Of a stretch of 64,000 nt of DNA, positions 1 through 7,922 are shown one piece after another. The position numbers and the translations under genes are program-made. Positions within the stretch are counted from its first letter, which is position 1. The number at the start of each line of letters is the position of its first letter. The notes under the pieces were generated by a model. The model was given only the letters and a program-made list of their open reading frames with translations. It did no database searches and was not told the DNA's origin. Origin of the DNA: Streptomyces jeddahensis. Its GTDB lineage: Bacteria > Actinomycetota > Actinomycetes > Streptomycetales > Streptomycetaceae. Location of the stretch: positions 1-64,000 of the forward strand of contig NZ_LOHS01000200.1 of assembly GCF_001642995.1 (NCBI RefSeq). Reading direction: 5' to 3'.

Positions 1-176
1 ATGCCGGTGACGAAGCCGCCGCCGACTATCTCCGCGTTGCGGAAGGTGTAGGGCGCGCGCCGGACCTTCCCGGCCGTGAGGGCGGAGGCAGCGGAGGGGG
101 CGAGCAGGGGGAGTGCGGCCGAGGCCGCGCCTGCGGCAAGCAGTCCTCGCCGGGAGAGGTGCGGGACAGAAGACAT
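1..176 (-). CDS. Probable GH74 xyloglucanase, 5' end only (runs off the window)
   Basis: Only the first 58 or so codons are inside the window. The start at 176 gives a Tat-type signal (SRRGLLAAGAASAAL) followed by mature sequence beginning near TFRNAEIVGGGFVTG. That opening resembles GH74 xyloglucanases and related beta-propeller enzymes, whose mature N-terminus carries a WKNVxIGGGGFVxG-like strand. The call rests on this short stretch alone. The protein would be secreted and cut xyloglucan. A weak AAAGG lies upstream of the ATG. Its neighbours are remnants of other plant-polysaccharide enzymes and an expansin, which fits. Another BNR-repeat glycosidase is possible. Confidence 0.5.
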   Translation of the reverse strand, partial: MSSVPHLSRRGLLAAGAASAALPLLAPSAASALTAGKVRRAPYTFRNAEIVGGGFVTG

Positions 177-241
177 AGAGGGTCTTACCTTTCTGGTGTG
201 GGTCCTGTGCAGGGTCAGCGGTCCCAGCGGCTCTGGGGGAG

Positions 242-543
242 TTAGCCGGAGAGGAGCGGAAGGTGTCGGCGGTGGCGCAGCACCGCCGCGCCCAGGGGGA
301 GCGTCAGCCCGTGCCGGCCGATCGGTTCGTCCATGAGCAGGTCGCGGTCGGTGACGGGGAGGTGGGACGCAAGCCGGGGATCACGGGGTTGGCCGCACGG
401 GCGGCCTGGCGGGCCCGGTTGATCCTGGCCTGGCGCATGAGCTCGTCGTCCTCCTTCCAGACCGGCTCGTCCCACTGCTCGGGGTTGTAGTCCCCGCCGA
501 AGGCGAGGCCGCCCAGGCGGTCGGTGATGCTGCGTGCCGTCAT
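242..543 (-). pseudogene. GH42 beta-galactosidase remnant (both ends kept, middle lost)
   Basis: From the ATG at 543 the frame reads LGGLAFGGDYNPEQWDEPVW and then DDELMRQARIN, a textbook GH42 beta-galactosidase N-terminus. It then loses similarity after about 36 codons. In another frame just downstream, DLLMDEPIGRHGLTLPLG followed by AAVLR matches the last strands of the GH42 C-terminal domain, ending near 242. About 600 internal residues, including both catalytic glutamates, are gone, and the two parts are out of frame. No active product is possible. The remnant sits between a GH74 start and a sugar-binding lipoprotein remnant, so a whole oligosaccharide locus has decayed here. Confidence 0.7.
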
Positions 544-621
544 GACGGTTCCTTGGGTACGGAGAGGCGCGCGGTGCTCTGACGGGCCGTCAGAATTGGT
601 CTGGGCAGAAGGCGCCCAGGG

Positions 622-858
622 TCACTCCCTTGGCGGCCTGCCCCACCGGGGTCGGGGCTCCTCGCAGGACGGCCGCTGTGCCCGCGTCGTTTCCGGGACG
701 GCCATCGTTGCCGTGCCGCGGCGGCCCTCTTTCGTGTTCGCGCCCGTGCGCCGCTGTCCGCCGCCTCCGCAGGCGGACAGCAGCGGGGCCAGTGTGGCGG
801 CTCCCGCGACCGAGTCGGCTGCGCTGACGAAGGTTCTGCGGTTCAACTCATGACTCAT
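622..858 (-). pseudogene. Sugar ABC transporter substrate-binding lipoprotein remnant
   Basis: The ATG at 858 opens a Tat lipoprotein signal: NRRTFVS near the start and a lipobox LLSACGGG about 30 residues in. After this, residues such as TGANTKEG still resemble the start of mature family-1 sugar-binding proteins, but the rest is low-complexity out-of-frame translation and the ORF stops after 78 residues instead of the usual 420-450. It lies upstream of the GH42 remnant in the same direction, and probably once formed one operon with it. An intact palindrome GAAGCGCTTC remains upstream. Confidence 0.6.
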
Positions 859-883
859 GGCGGCGGCCCTTCCCTGGGCGAGC

Positions 884-899
884 GTCGAAGCGCTTCACT
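884..899. promoter_or_regulatory. LacI-type operator-like palindrome upstream of the lipoprotein remnant
   Basis: The core GAAGCGCTTC (887-896) is a perfect 10-bp palindrome with a central CG, the shape expected of LacI-family operators. It lies about 30 bp upstream of the lipoprotein remnant start. A near copy with one mismatched pair lies at 1004-1019. The controlling protein is not in the window. Confidence 0.45.
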
Positions 900-1003
900 A
901 GGCGGTGTGAAAGGTAATAGACGTGTTTCTCGCGAAACAAGAGGCGTAAAGCGAGAAGCTTTCTCTGTTTGGCCCATTGACAGCCCGTCAGGCGGGTGAC
1001 ACC

Positions 1004-1019
1004 GTCGAGGCGCTTCGAC
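1004..1019. promoter_or_regulatory. Second LacI-type operator-like palindrome
   Basis: GTCGAGGCGCTTCGAC is a 16-bp palindrome with one mismatched pair. It shares the half-site GTCGAnGCGC with the palindrome at 884-899, and the centres are about 120 bp apart. The two probably served one regulator controlling the decayed sugar locus and whatever lay to the right. Confidence 0.4.
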
Positions 1020-1130
1020 AATGTGCTTCAAACCATCCCGACAGACCGCGCCCGCCCGCCGAGGGGGTTGTGCCGTGGGCTCTGCGTCCCGCTCCACCGC
1101 CGACCGGCTCCGTTCTGCGGCCGCGAGTTG

Positions 1131-1265
1131 TTGTTGCGCAGGCGCATCGACGAGCTGCTCGAGCGGCTCACGCACGACGAGCGGCTCGCGCTGCTGCGCC
1201 AGGTCGCAACTCCGTTCCTGAATCGGAACCTATTGAAGGTGTGGGAGGCTCACGAAACTTTCTGA
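1131..1265 (+). pseudogene. Possible GH3 beta-glucosidase N-terminal remnant
   Basis: A 45-codon stretch reads RRRIDELLERLTHDERLALL, which resembles the first helix of GH3 beta-glucosidases (RIDxLLxxMTLEEKLAMLHQ). Sequence on both sides is unlike any GH3 enzyme and the frame ends after VWEAHETF. There is no start codon with a ribosome-binding site. The match is short, so this is a suggestion only. Confidence 0.3.
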
Positions 1266-1292
1266 CAAGAGATGCCTGCGTGGGCGGCGGGG

Positions 1293-2246
1293 TCAGTGCC
1301 GGGCGAACTGGACCTGGGTCGGTTGCACGACGTTGGGCCGCAGCGCGATCCCGGTGATGGTCAGCCGTTCTCCGTAAATGTCCGTGATTCTGATCGAGCT
1401 GCCGCACCCGCTGCCGTCGGCGGAAATGAAGTAGTTGTAGTCGGTGCGGGGCAGCCGCCGCCAGCCGTCGGTGGTGCGGACCTCCAGTCGTGCGACCGGA
1501 TTCCGGTGGCCGATCGCCTGGATGCCGCACCAATAGCGGCTGGACCCGGTCTTGTACCGGATGGACATCGTGTCGGACGTGCCGGGGCTCAGCAGCTCCC
1601 AGGTGATCGGGATCCGGCCGGCCTTGAGGTCGGCGAGTTTCGCGAAGGCCTGTTGGCTGAGGTCGAGTTGCCCGGGTGCGCAGGGCAGAGGGCATTCGTT
1701 GGTGATCCGCACCGTGATCGACTTGCCGTTCGCCGCGCGGACGAGCACGTACGCGCCGCACGCCTTGGACGTCTCGTAGTCAGTGGTGTTCATCGCCGCG
1801 ATCATGAGGTCGTCGCTCGGGCCGAACAGGCAGGCGCCGTCTCCGTTACCGGCCTCGTAGGCGGTGGCGACCCCACGGTAGGTCGTCTCGGGCCGAATCC
1901 GCCCCGCCAGCGATGCCGTGGTGGACGCCGTTCGCGGGGGCCGCGGGGTGGCTGTGGCCGACGGTCGTGCTGCCGCGGTGGTCGCAGCGGCCGTCGGCGT
2001 CGGGGTGCCGGTCGCGGTGGACGTCCCCGACGCGGTCGGGGTGCCCGTCTCGGTCGCGGTGGTGGCTTTCACCTGGGTGGTGGCGACGGGCGTGGCCGCG
2101 CCCCGCCCTGCATCCGCCGTGCGGTCGGGGAGCAACCCCATGACCAGGTAGGCGAGAACGCCCGCGGCGGTCAGTGCCACGGTGGCGCCCAGCATGAGCC
2201 TGCGCCTGTGTCTGCGCTGCCGCGCGGCCTGCCTCGCTGTCTTCAT
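1293..2246 (-). CDS. Secreted expansin (DPBB domain plus CBM63)
   Basis: This 317-residue protein has a basic N-terminus, one membrane segment or signal anchor (about residues 18-36), a Thr/Pro/Ala linker, then a double-psi beta-barrel and a C-terminal CBM63-like domain. The DPBB contains the conserved acidic position in GQLDLSQQAF. The CBM63 has RYWCGIQAIGHRNPV and a later DYNYF, matching two of the three aromatic positions that bind cellulose in the bacterial expansin EXLX1; the first Trp is Tyr. Expansins loosen cellulose networks without hydrolysis. A GTG at 2282 is possible, but ATG 2246 is preceded by GGACAGG and fits the signal better. It lies 300 bp downstream of the fucosidase, with a terminator between. 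Confidence 0.85.
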   Translation of the reverse strand: MKTARQAARQRRHRRRLMLGATVALTAAGVLAYLVMGLLPDRTADAGRGAATPVATTQVKATTATETGTPTASGTSTATGTPTPTAAATTAAARPSATATPRPPRTASTTASLAGRIRPETTYRGVATAYEAGNGDGACLFGPSDDLMIAAMNTTDYETSKACGAYVLVRAANGKSITVRITNECPLPCAPGQLDLSQQAFAKLADLKAGRIPITWELLSPGTSDTMSIRYKTGSSRYWCGIQAIGHRNPVARLEVRTTDGWRRLPRTDYNYFISADGSGCGSSIRITDIYGERLTITGIALRPNVVQPTQVQFARH

Positions 2247-2496
2247 TGCCTGTCCGTTCGCAAGATCGAGCCGTTGGTGCACTGCTCAGTGACCGCACGA
2301 AGCGAAAAGGTTGCCGGCGATTTGTCACGGGGGAGTGGCCGAGTTCCCAGGAGGGCGGATACGGGCGGGTTCGTGCCTCCCCGGCCCTTGAGGCAGTGGG
2401 GAGCACCACGATCTGGGCCCGCCACCGTTCACCCCATGCGGTGTCGAGCCGTGTTGCCCTCGTCGAGCGCCGTCCTGATGCGGGCGACAGCGTGAC

Positions 2497-2539
2497 GGCG
2501 GCTGCGGAAGCGTACGAGAATCACGCCACCGCAGCCGCC
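2497..2539 (-). terminator. Hairpin terminator after the alpha-L-fucosidase
   Basis: GGCGGCTGCGG (2497-2507) and CCGCAGCCGCC (2529-2539) form a perfect 11-bp stem with a 21-nt loop, just after the fucosidase stop. There is no T-run, as is usual for Streptomyces. Nothing else was seen in the gap 2247-2554. Confidence 0.55.
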
Positions 2540-2554
2540 CGCACGTCCCGAGAA

Positions 2555-4786
2555 TCAGAGGGCCATGAAGGTCCACAGCAGGTTAGTGCTGCTGCCGTAG
2601 GTCCACTGCTTGGTGACGGAGCCCGAGTCGACGTTGCCGCCGCCGTCGAGGACCAGACCGGTGGTGCGGTTGGCGATCGAGTAGCTGTCGCCGCCCCGGT
2701 GGGTGATCTTCCACTGCTGGTTGGTGCCGCCGTTCCAGGCGGCCTGTCGAGCCGGAGAGCCGTCGGTGGTGGCACCCCAGCCGTCGGCGACCATGCCGTT
2801 GGTGCGGTTGACCAGCCGGTAGTAGCCGCCTCCCACCGCCTCCGCCTGCCACTGCAGGTTGGGACTGCCGTCCCAGGTCCACTGCTTGAGGTTGGACCCG
2901 GAGGCCACGTTGCCGCCGCTGTCCAGGGCAAGGCCGTTGGTGGCGTTGGTGATCCGGAAGTACGTCGCCGGGTTGAACTGGACCCTCAGCGAGGTGATCT
3001 GGTCGTTGTTGCCGGTGACCCGCAGGTCGGGGTTCTCGGCGGTGAACGTCCAGGAAGTGCCGGTGAAGTTGTCTCCGGAGTAGCCGATCACCCGGTAACC
3101 GGGGGCCGGCCGGAGGGAGGAGAGGGTGCGCGCGCCCAGTCCGGCCGCGGTCAGGTCGGCGGCGGTGTAGTCGCCGACGGTGAACACGGCGGCGTTACCG
3201 GTGTAGTTGACGTCCGTGAAGGCGACAGCGCCGGCGAGTGGCCGAAGCGCTGGGATCGTGCCGGAGAAAGCGAGCTTCAGGACGTAGGCGCCCGCACTGT
3301 ACGGCGCCGACGAGGGGAGGGTGACCGTGAGGCCGGAGGCGTTCTGGTTCGGCGTGGGCAGGTCGATGTAGGTGCCGGCGGTGGAGCCGAGGAGCTTCAC
3401 CGAGGACATCGACGAGAGGTTGATCCGGTCCGAGCTGAGGGTCTTGATCGTCAGCGAGCTGCCGGGCCAGCCCAGGACGGTGGCGTACAGGACGTTGTTG
3501 GCCTTGTTGCGGGTGAAGCGGATGTCCTGTGCCGTACCGGCATGCGGGGTGGTGAACGAGCCGCCGCCCATCTTCGTCGGGCCCTCGCCGTACGCAGTCC
3601 AGGCGCGGGTCGCGTACACCGACTCGCCGAAGCGCTTCAGGTGGTCTCCGATACCGAGCAGGATGTCCTTCTGCGCCTGGGGGATGGTGCCGTCGGCCAT
3701 CGGCGCGATGTTCAGCAGTACGTTGCCGTTCTTGCTGACCCGGTCGATGAACGAATGCAGCATCTGCTGGATGGTGTAGTAGCCGATGCCCTGCGTGTAG
3801 CACCAGCTGCTGCTGGAGATGCTGTCGTCGGTCAGCCAGTACGGGGTGGTGAGGTCGGCCGGGCCGCCGCGCTCGTAGTCGAAGACCTCGCCCTTGCCGT
3901 TCATGCCGTCCTTGTACGTGGCGACGACCTCACGGCCCCAGCTGTTCGCCTGGTTGTAGTAGTACGCCAGGAAGTTGAGGCGCTGTTGCTCGTCGACGGC
4001 GTCCAGGTTGAAGTCCTGCCACAGGATGTCGGGCTGGGCGCGGTCGATGACCTCCTTGAGCTTGTCGAACCAGAGCTGGTTCGCCGCGGCCGGCTCCAGC
4101 TGCCCGTAGAGCTTCTTGAGGCTGGGGTCCGCCTGGGCGGGGACATGCTCGTAGAAGCCGGTGAAGTTGTACGCGTGGTGCATGGCCACCAGCAGCTTCA
4201 GGCCCTTGGCGCGGATGGCCGTGGAGAAGAGCCGCAGCAGGTCAAGACCCGGGCCCTTGTCCACCGAGTTCCACTCGTTGACCTGGCTGTCCCACATGGA
4301 GAAACCGTCATGGTGCTCGGCGACCGGGCCGGCGAACCTGGCGCCGGCGTCGACGAACAGCTGCACCCACTCATCGGGGTCGAACTTCCCGCCGGCCGAC
4401 TTCAGCTTCGGCGCGAACTCCACGAAGTTGCCCGCCAGGTCCTGAGCCCCGTTGATGAAGTTGTGGTACGGCCAGGCCGATGGCTGGCCGTAGGTCGCGA
4501 TGTGGTGCTGGTTGGCGTTGCTGCCCGCCTGGTACATGTTGCGCGGGTACCACTCGTTGTCGAAGGCGGGGACGCTGAAGGCACCCCAGTGGAAGTAGAT
4601 CCCGAACTTCGCGTCCTGGAACCACTCCGGGGCGGGCGGGTGCTGGTCGACCGAATTCCAGTCCGGCGTGTACGTACTGGGCGCCGCCTGGGCCACGCCG
4701 GCGCTGAACCCACCTCCGGCGGCGGCCGCCGCGGCCACGCAGGTGGCGCCGGCCACGAACTGGCGTCTGTTGATCGAACTCGACAT
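2555..4786 (-). CDS. Secreted GH29 alpha-L-fucosidase with crystallin-like and ricin-type lectin domains
   Basis: This 743-residue exported enzyme releases alpha-L-fucose. The Tat signal (SINRRQFVAG) occupies residues 1-35. The GH29 barrel starts at KFGIYFHWG (60-68), has the conserved HHDGF (158-162), and has the family's nucleophile region in DILWQDF, where Asp258 is the likely nucleophile. Residues of roughly 515-610 look like a two-motif beta/gamma-crystallin fold (DNFTGTSWTF). The last 130 residues are a ricin-type lectin with QWxW repeats (LKQWTWDG, TKQWTYG). ATG 4786 is chosen over a 30-codon longer frame because AGGGATG precedes it and the Tat signal then begins properly. It is divergent from the fucose operon, so its product probably feeds that operon. 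Confidence 0.9.
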   Translation of the reverse strand: MSSSINRRQFVAGATCVAAAAAAGGGFSAGVAQAAPSTYTPDWNSVDQHPPAPEWFQDAKFGIYFHWGAFSVPAFDNEWYPRNMYQAGSNANQHHIATYGQPSAWPYHNFINGAQDLAGNFVEFAPKLKSAGGKFDPDEWVQLFVDAGARFAGPVAEHHDGFSMWDSQVNEWNSVDKGPGLDLLRLFSTAIRAKGLKLLVAMHHAYNFTGFYEHVPAQADPSLKKLYGQLEPAAANQLWFDKLKEVIDRAQPDILWQDFNLDAVDEQQRLNFLAYYYNQANSWGREVVATYKDGMNGKGEVFDYERGGPADLTTPYWLTDDSISSSSWCYTQGIGYYTIQQMLHSFIDRVSKNGNVLLNIAPMADGTIPQAQKDILLGIGDHLKRFGESVYATRAWTAYGEGPTKMGGGSFTTPHAGTAQDIRFTRNKANNVLYATVLGWPGSSLTIKTLSSDRINLSSMSSVKLLGSTAGTYIDLPTPNQNASGLTVTLPSSAPYSAGAYVLKLAFSGTIPALRPLAGAVAFTDVNYTGNAAVFTVGDYTAADLTAAGLGARTLSSLRPAPGYRVIGYSGDNFTGTSWTFTAENPDLRVTGNNDQITSLRVQFNPATYFRITNATNGLALDSGGNVASGSNLKQWTWDGSPNLQWQAEAVGGGYYRLVNRTNGMVADGWGATTDGSPARQAAWNGGTNQQWKITHRGGDSYSIANRTTGLVLDGGGNVDSGSVTKQWTYGSSTNLLWTFMAL

Positions 4787-5249
4787 GGACACATCCCTGG
4801 TGCGGAAGGGGACAAGGGGTATGGAGGGGTACGAGTCGGTGTAACTGCTGTGTCTGGGGCGCGCCTTGTTACGCATGAAGGTCCGCCATGTCTCCCTGGG
4901 ATGTCAACGGGCGTGCAGGGATGAAAAGCACGGGACGGCCAGGCATCTTGCCCAACTTGCAGCACATTTGATGCGTATTGCGACCTGCCAAACATGGCAT
5001 GTCTGGAAGGTCTCAGTGGCTGATTCGAGCCATCGAGCACCGAAGATTGATGGGATGGATCTTGCATCCGAGGTACTCTCCTCGCTCTTGGGTTGACTGT
5101 GAACTGGTGGTTTTCTTCGATGACTGAACGAGGACTAGACAGCACATCAAGAGCGCCTCTATAAACATCCCATCTCTGCTGAGTGGCGATACGCAGATGT
5201 CGTCGAGGCGAAACATCTCCCGCTACGGGACCGGCGCGAGGAAGCACCG
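4787..5249. promoter_or_regulatory. Divergent control region between fucosidase and fucose operon
   Basis: This 463-bp gap has no gene. Rightward, TTGACT (5093-5098) with a 17-nt spacer and TTCGAT (5116-5121) form a plausible sigma-70 promoter. Two inverted repeats are candidate operators: ACATGGCATGT (4992-5002), and AGATGT-N12-ACATCT (5195-5218) close to the lipoprotein start. The GntR regulator at the end of the operon (15165) is the obvious candidate to bind here, but no site has been shown. Confidence 0.45.
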
Positions 5250-6314
5250 ATGAGACTCAGAACCGCCCTCTGTTCCGTCGTCTCCACCCTGTCCGCACTG
5301 GCGCTGCTCAGTGCGTGCGGCAGCGGCTCCACCACCTCGCCGTCGGCGAGTGACACGCCGCTGGTCGGCGTCGACTACCCGCGCTCCGACACCGACTTCT
5401 GGAACTCCTACATCAAGTACACGCCCCAGTACGCCAAGGAGCTGGGCCTGGACCTGAAGACCACCAACTCCCAGAATGACGTCGCCAAGCTCACCGCCAA
5501 CGCGCAGACCTTCATCAGCCAGGGCGTCAAGGGCCTCGCGATGGCCCCGCAGGACACCGCCGCCATCGCCCCGACCCTCGCGCAACTGGAGGCGAAGAAG
5601 ATCCCCGTCGTCACCGTCGACACCCGCCCCGACACCGGCAAGGTGTTCATGGTCGTACGCGCCGACAACCGCGCCTACGGCGAGAAGGCCTGCCAGTACC
5701 TCGGCACCAAGCTCGGCGGCAAGGGCAAGGTCGTCATGCTCCAGGGTGACCTGTCCTCCATCAACGGCCGTGACCGCACCGAGGCGTTCAACGACTGCAT
5801 GAAGAAGAACTACCCGGACATCAAGGTGTTCGGGGAAGCCACCAACTGGGACGGCGCCGTCGCCGCGCAGAAACTCCAGACGCGCCTGACCCAGCACCCG
5901 GACATCAAGGGCGTCTACATGCAGTCCAGCTTCGCCCTGTCCGGCACGCTCCAGGTCCTCAAGCAGAGGGGCCTGTTGGTGGACCCGAAGGACAAGAAGC
6001 ACGTGTTCGTGGTGTCCAACGACGGCATCCCCGAGGAGCTCAAGTCCATCGCCGAGGGCAAGATCGACGCCACGGTCTCGCAGCCGGCCGACCTCTACGC
6101 CAAGTACGCCCTGTACTACCTCAAGGCCGCGATCGACGGAAAGACGTTCAAGCCCGGCAAGACCGACCACGACAGCACCATCATCCAGGTCCGCGACGGC
6201 CTTCTCGAGGACCAGCTCTCCGCCCCGCTCGTCACCGCCGACGGCGGCACCTACGGCGGCGTGCCGAGCGTGAAGAGCGACGACAAGTCGCTGTGGGGCA
6301 ACAACCTCGGCTGA
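5250..6314 (+). CDS. Sugar ABC transporter substrate-binding lipoprotein (ribose/fucose type)
   Basis: This 354-residue lipoprotein has a short signal ending in the lipobox LLSACG (residues 19-24), then a periplasmic-binding-protein type 1 fold like RbsB. Visible family marks are FWNSYIKYTPQYAKELG near the N-terminus, QGVKGLAMAPQDT, and PVVTVDTRPD. It should bind a monosaccharide outside the membrane and hand it to the next two gene products. The context makes L-fucose or a similar sugar the likely ligand. The start has AGGAAG seven bases upstream. It is the first gene of the operon, 45 bp before the ATPase. Confidence 0.85.
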   Translation: MRLRTALCSVVSTLSALALLSACGSGSTTSPSASDTPLVGVDYPRSDTDFWNSYIKYTPQYAKELGLDLKTTNSQNDVAKLTANAQTFISQGVKGLAMAPQDTAAIAPTLAQLEAKKIPVVTVDTRPDTGKVFMVVRADNRAYGEKACQYLGTKLGGKGKVVMLQGDLSSINGRDRTEAFNDCMKKNYPDIKVFGEATNWDGAVAAQKLQTRLTQHPDIKGVYMQSSFALSGTLQVLKQRGLLVDPKDKKHVFVVSNDGIPEELKSIAEGKIDATVSQPADLYAKYALYYLKAAIDGKTFKPGKTDHDSTIIQVRDGLLEDQLSAPLVTADGGTYGGVPSVKSDDKSLWGNNLG

Positions 6315-6359
6315 TCCCTCGCCCGGAAAGCAACGGTTCACGAAAACAAGGCGGTTGAG

Positions 6360-7922
6360 ATGAGCGACGGGGAGCGAGCAGTCACTCCCGCGCCCGCCCC
6401 GGCGGACGACGGGCGGGTCCCCTCGGACCCGCCCGTCGTCGAGGCGATGGGCATAGTCAAACGATTCGGTCCGACGGTCGCGCTGAACGGCGCCCGGATC
6501 ACCATCAGGCCCGGCGAGACCCACGCGCTCGTCGGCCGCAACGGAGCCGGCAAGTCGACCCTGGTGTCGGTCCTCACCGGCCTTCAGGCCCCCGACGAGG
6601 GAACGGTGACCTTCGGCGGCGAGCCGGCCCCCCGGCTCAGTGACCGGGACGCCTGGCGGCAACGTGTGGCCTGCGTCTACCAGAAGTCGACGATCATCCC
6701 CACGCTGACCGTCGCCGAGAACCTCTTCCTGAACCGGCACGACCACGGACGCCACCGGCTCATCAGCTGGCAGGCCACCCGTCGCCGCGCACAGGACCTG
6801 CTGTCGACCTGGTCGGTGGACGTCGACCCGCAGACCCCGGCCGGTGACCTGAGCGTCGAGCAGCGGCAGTTCGTCGAGATCGCCCGGGCGCTGTCCTTCG
6901 GGGCGCGGTTCATCATCCTCGACGAGCCGACCGCCCAGCTCGACGGGGCTGCCATCAGCCGCCTCTTCGGCCGCATTCGCGACCTGCAACGCCAGGGCGT
7001 CACCTTCCTGTTCATCAGCCACCATCTCCAGGAGATATACGAGATCTGCGACATGGTGACGGTGTTCCGCGACGCCCGGCACATCGTGACCGCGCCGGTC
7101 GCGGAACTGGGCCACGCCGACCTCGTCGCCGCCATGACCGGCGAGGCGGCGGCCGACCGGCGCGAGGAACGTGCGAGCACCCTCGACCCCGGCGCCACGG
7201 CCGCACTGAGTGTCCGCGCGCTGCGCGGTGACGGGTATGACGACGTCAGCTTCCAGGTCGGGGCCGGCGAGATCGTCGGCCTTGCAGGCGCCGCCGGCAG
7301 CGGGCGCACCGAGGTCGCCGAGACCGTCGTAGGGCTGCGTACGGCAGCGGCGGGCGAGGTGGAGATCGCCGGGAACCGTCCCCGGCCGGGCAGTGTGCCA
7401 GCGGCGCTCGCCGCCGGCGCCGGGTTCGTCCCCCAGGACCGGCACCACCAGGGCTTCGTTCCCGACATGTCGATCGCGGACAACGCCACACTGTCCATTC
7501 CGAAGCGGCTGGGCCCCAAGGGGTTCCTGAACCGCAGCCGCCGGGACCGGCTGGCCGAGGGCCTGATCGACAACCTCGCGATCAAGACTCCCGGTCCCGA
7601 ACTGCCCGTCTCCTCCCTGTCCGGAGGCAACCAGCAGAAGGTCGTCATGGCCCGCGCCCTGGCCGACGACCCGAGACTGCTGGTCCTGATCAGCCCGACC
7701 GCGGGCGTGGACGTGCGCTCCAAGGAGTTCCTCCTGAGCAAGGTCGAGGAGACCGCGGAGACCGGCACCGGAGTGCTCATCGCCTCCGACGAACTCGACG
7801 ACCTGCGCATGTGCGACCGGATCCTGGTGATGTTCCAGGGCCGTGTGACCTCAGAGATCGCCCGCGGCTGGCACGACCACGACCTCGTGGCCGCGATGGA
7901 AGGAGTGGACCTCCATGCCTGA
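6360..7922 (+). CDS. Sugar ABC transporter ATPase with two nucleotide-binding domains
   Basis: At 520 residues this is an RbsA/MglA-like double ATPase. The first domain is complete: Walker A GRNGAGKST (59-67), signature LSVEQRQ, Walker B FIILDEPT. The second is degenerate: its P-loop is GAAGSGRTE without the lysine, and the Walker B region reads LVLISPT where LLxDEPT is expected, although the signature SLSGGNQQK is intact. Only one site should therefore hydrolyse ATP well. Loss of the second P-loop lysine is common in this family; loss of the Asp-Glu pair is less so. It overlaps the permease by 8 bp. Confidence 0.88.
   Translation: MSDGERAVTPAPAPADDGRVPSDPPVVEAMGIVKRFGPTVALNGARITIRPGETHALVGRNGAGKSTLVSVLTGLQAPDEGTVTFGGEPAPRLSDRDAWRQRVACVYQKSTIIPTLTVAENLFLNRHDHGRHRLISWQATRRRAQDLLSTWSVDVDPQTPAGDLSVEQRQFVEIARALSFGARFIILDEPTAQLDGAAISRLFGRIRDLQRQGVTFLFISHHLQEIYEICDMVTVFRDARHIVTAPVAELGHADLVAAMTGEAAADRREERASTLDPGATAALSVRALRGDGYDDVSFQVGAGEIVGLAGAAGSGRTEVAETVVGLRTAAAGEVEIAGNRPRPGSVPAALAAGAGFVPQDRHHQGFVPDMSIADNATLSIPKRLGPKGFLNRSRRDRLAEGLIDNLAIKTPGPELPVSSLSGGNQQKVVMARALADDPRLLVLISPTAGVDVRSKEFLLSKVEETAETGTGVLIASDELDDLRMCDRILVMFQGRVTSEIARGWHDHDLVAAMEGVDLHA

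Noticed and set aside
914..940. GTTTC/GAAAC inverted repeat near 920-935 as an operator
   Set aside because: The arms are short and it has no copy elsewhere in the window.
2246..4924. An 892-codon plus-strand frame opposite the fucosidase
   Set aside because: It is a GC-bias shadow: Val/Gly/Arg/Ala-rich, no recognisable domain, and the minus strand has a complete GH29 enzyme.
5223..7448. A 741-codon minus-strand frame opposite the sugar transporter genes
   Set aside because: It spans two well-supported genes on the other strand and has shadow composition.
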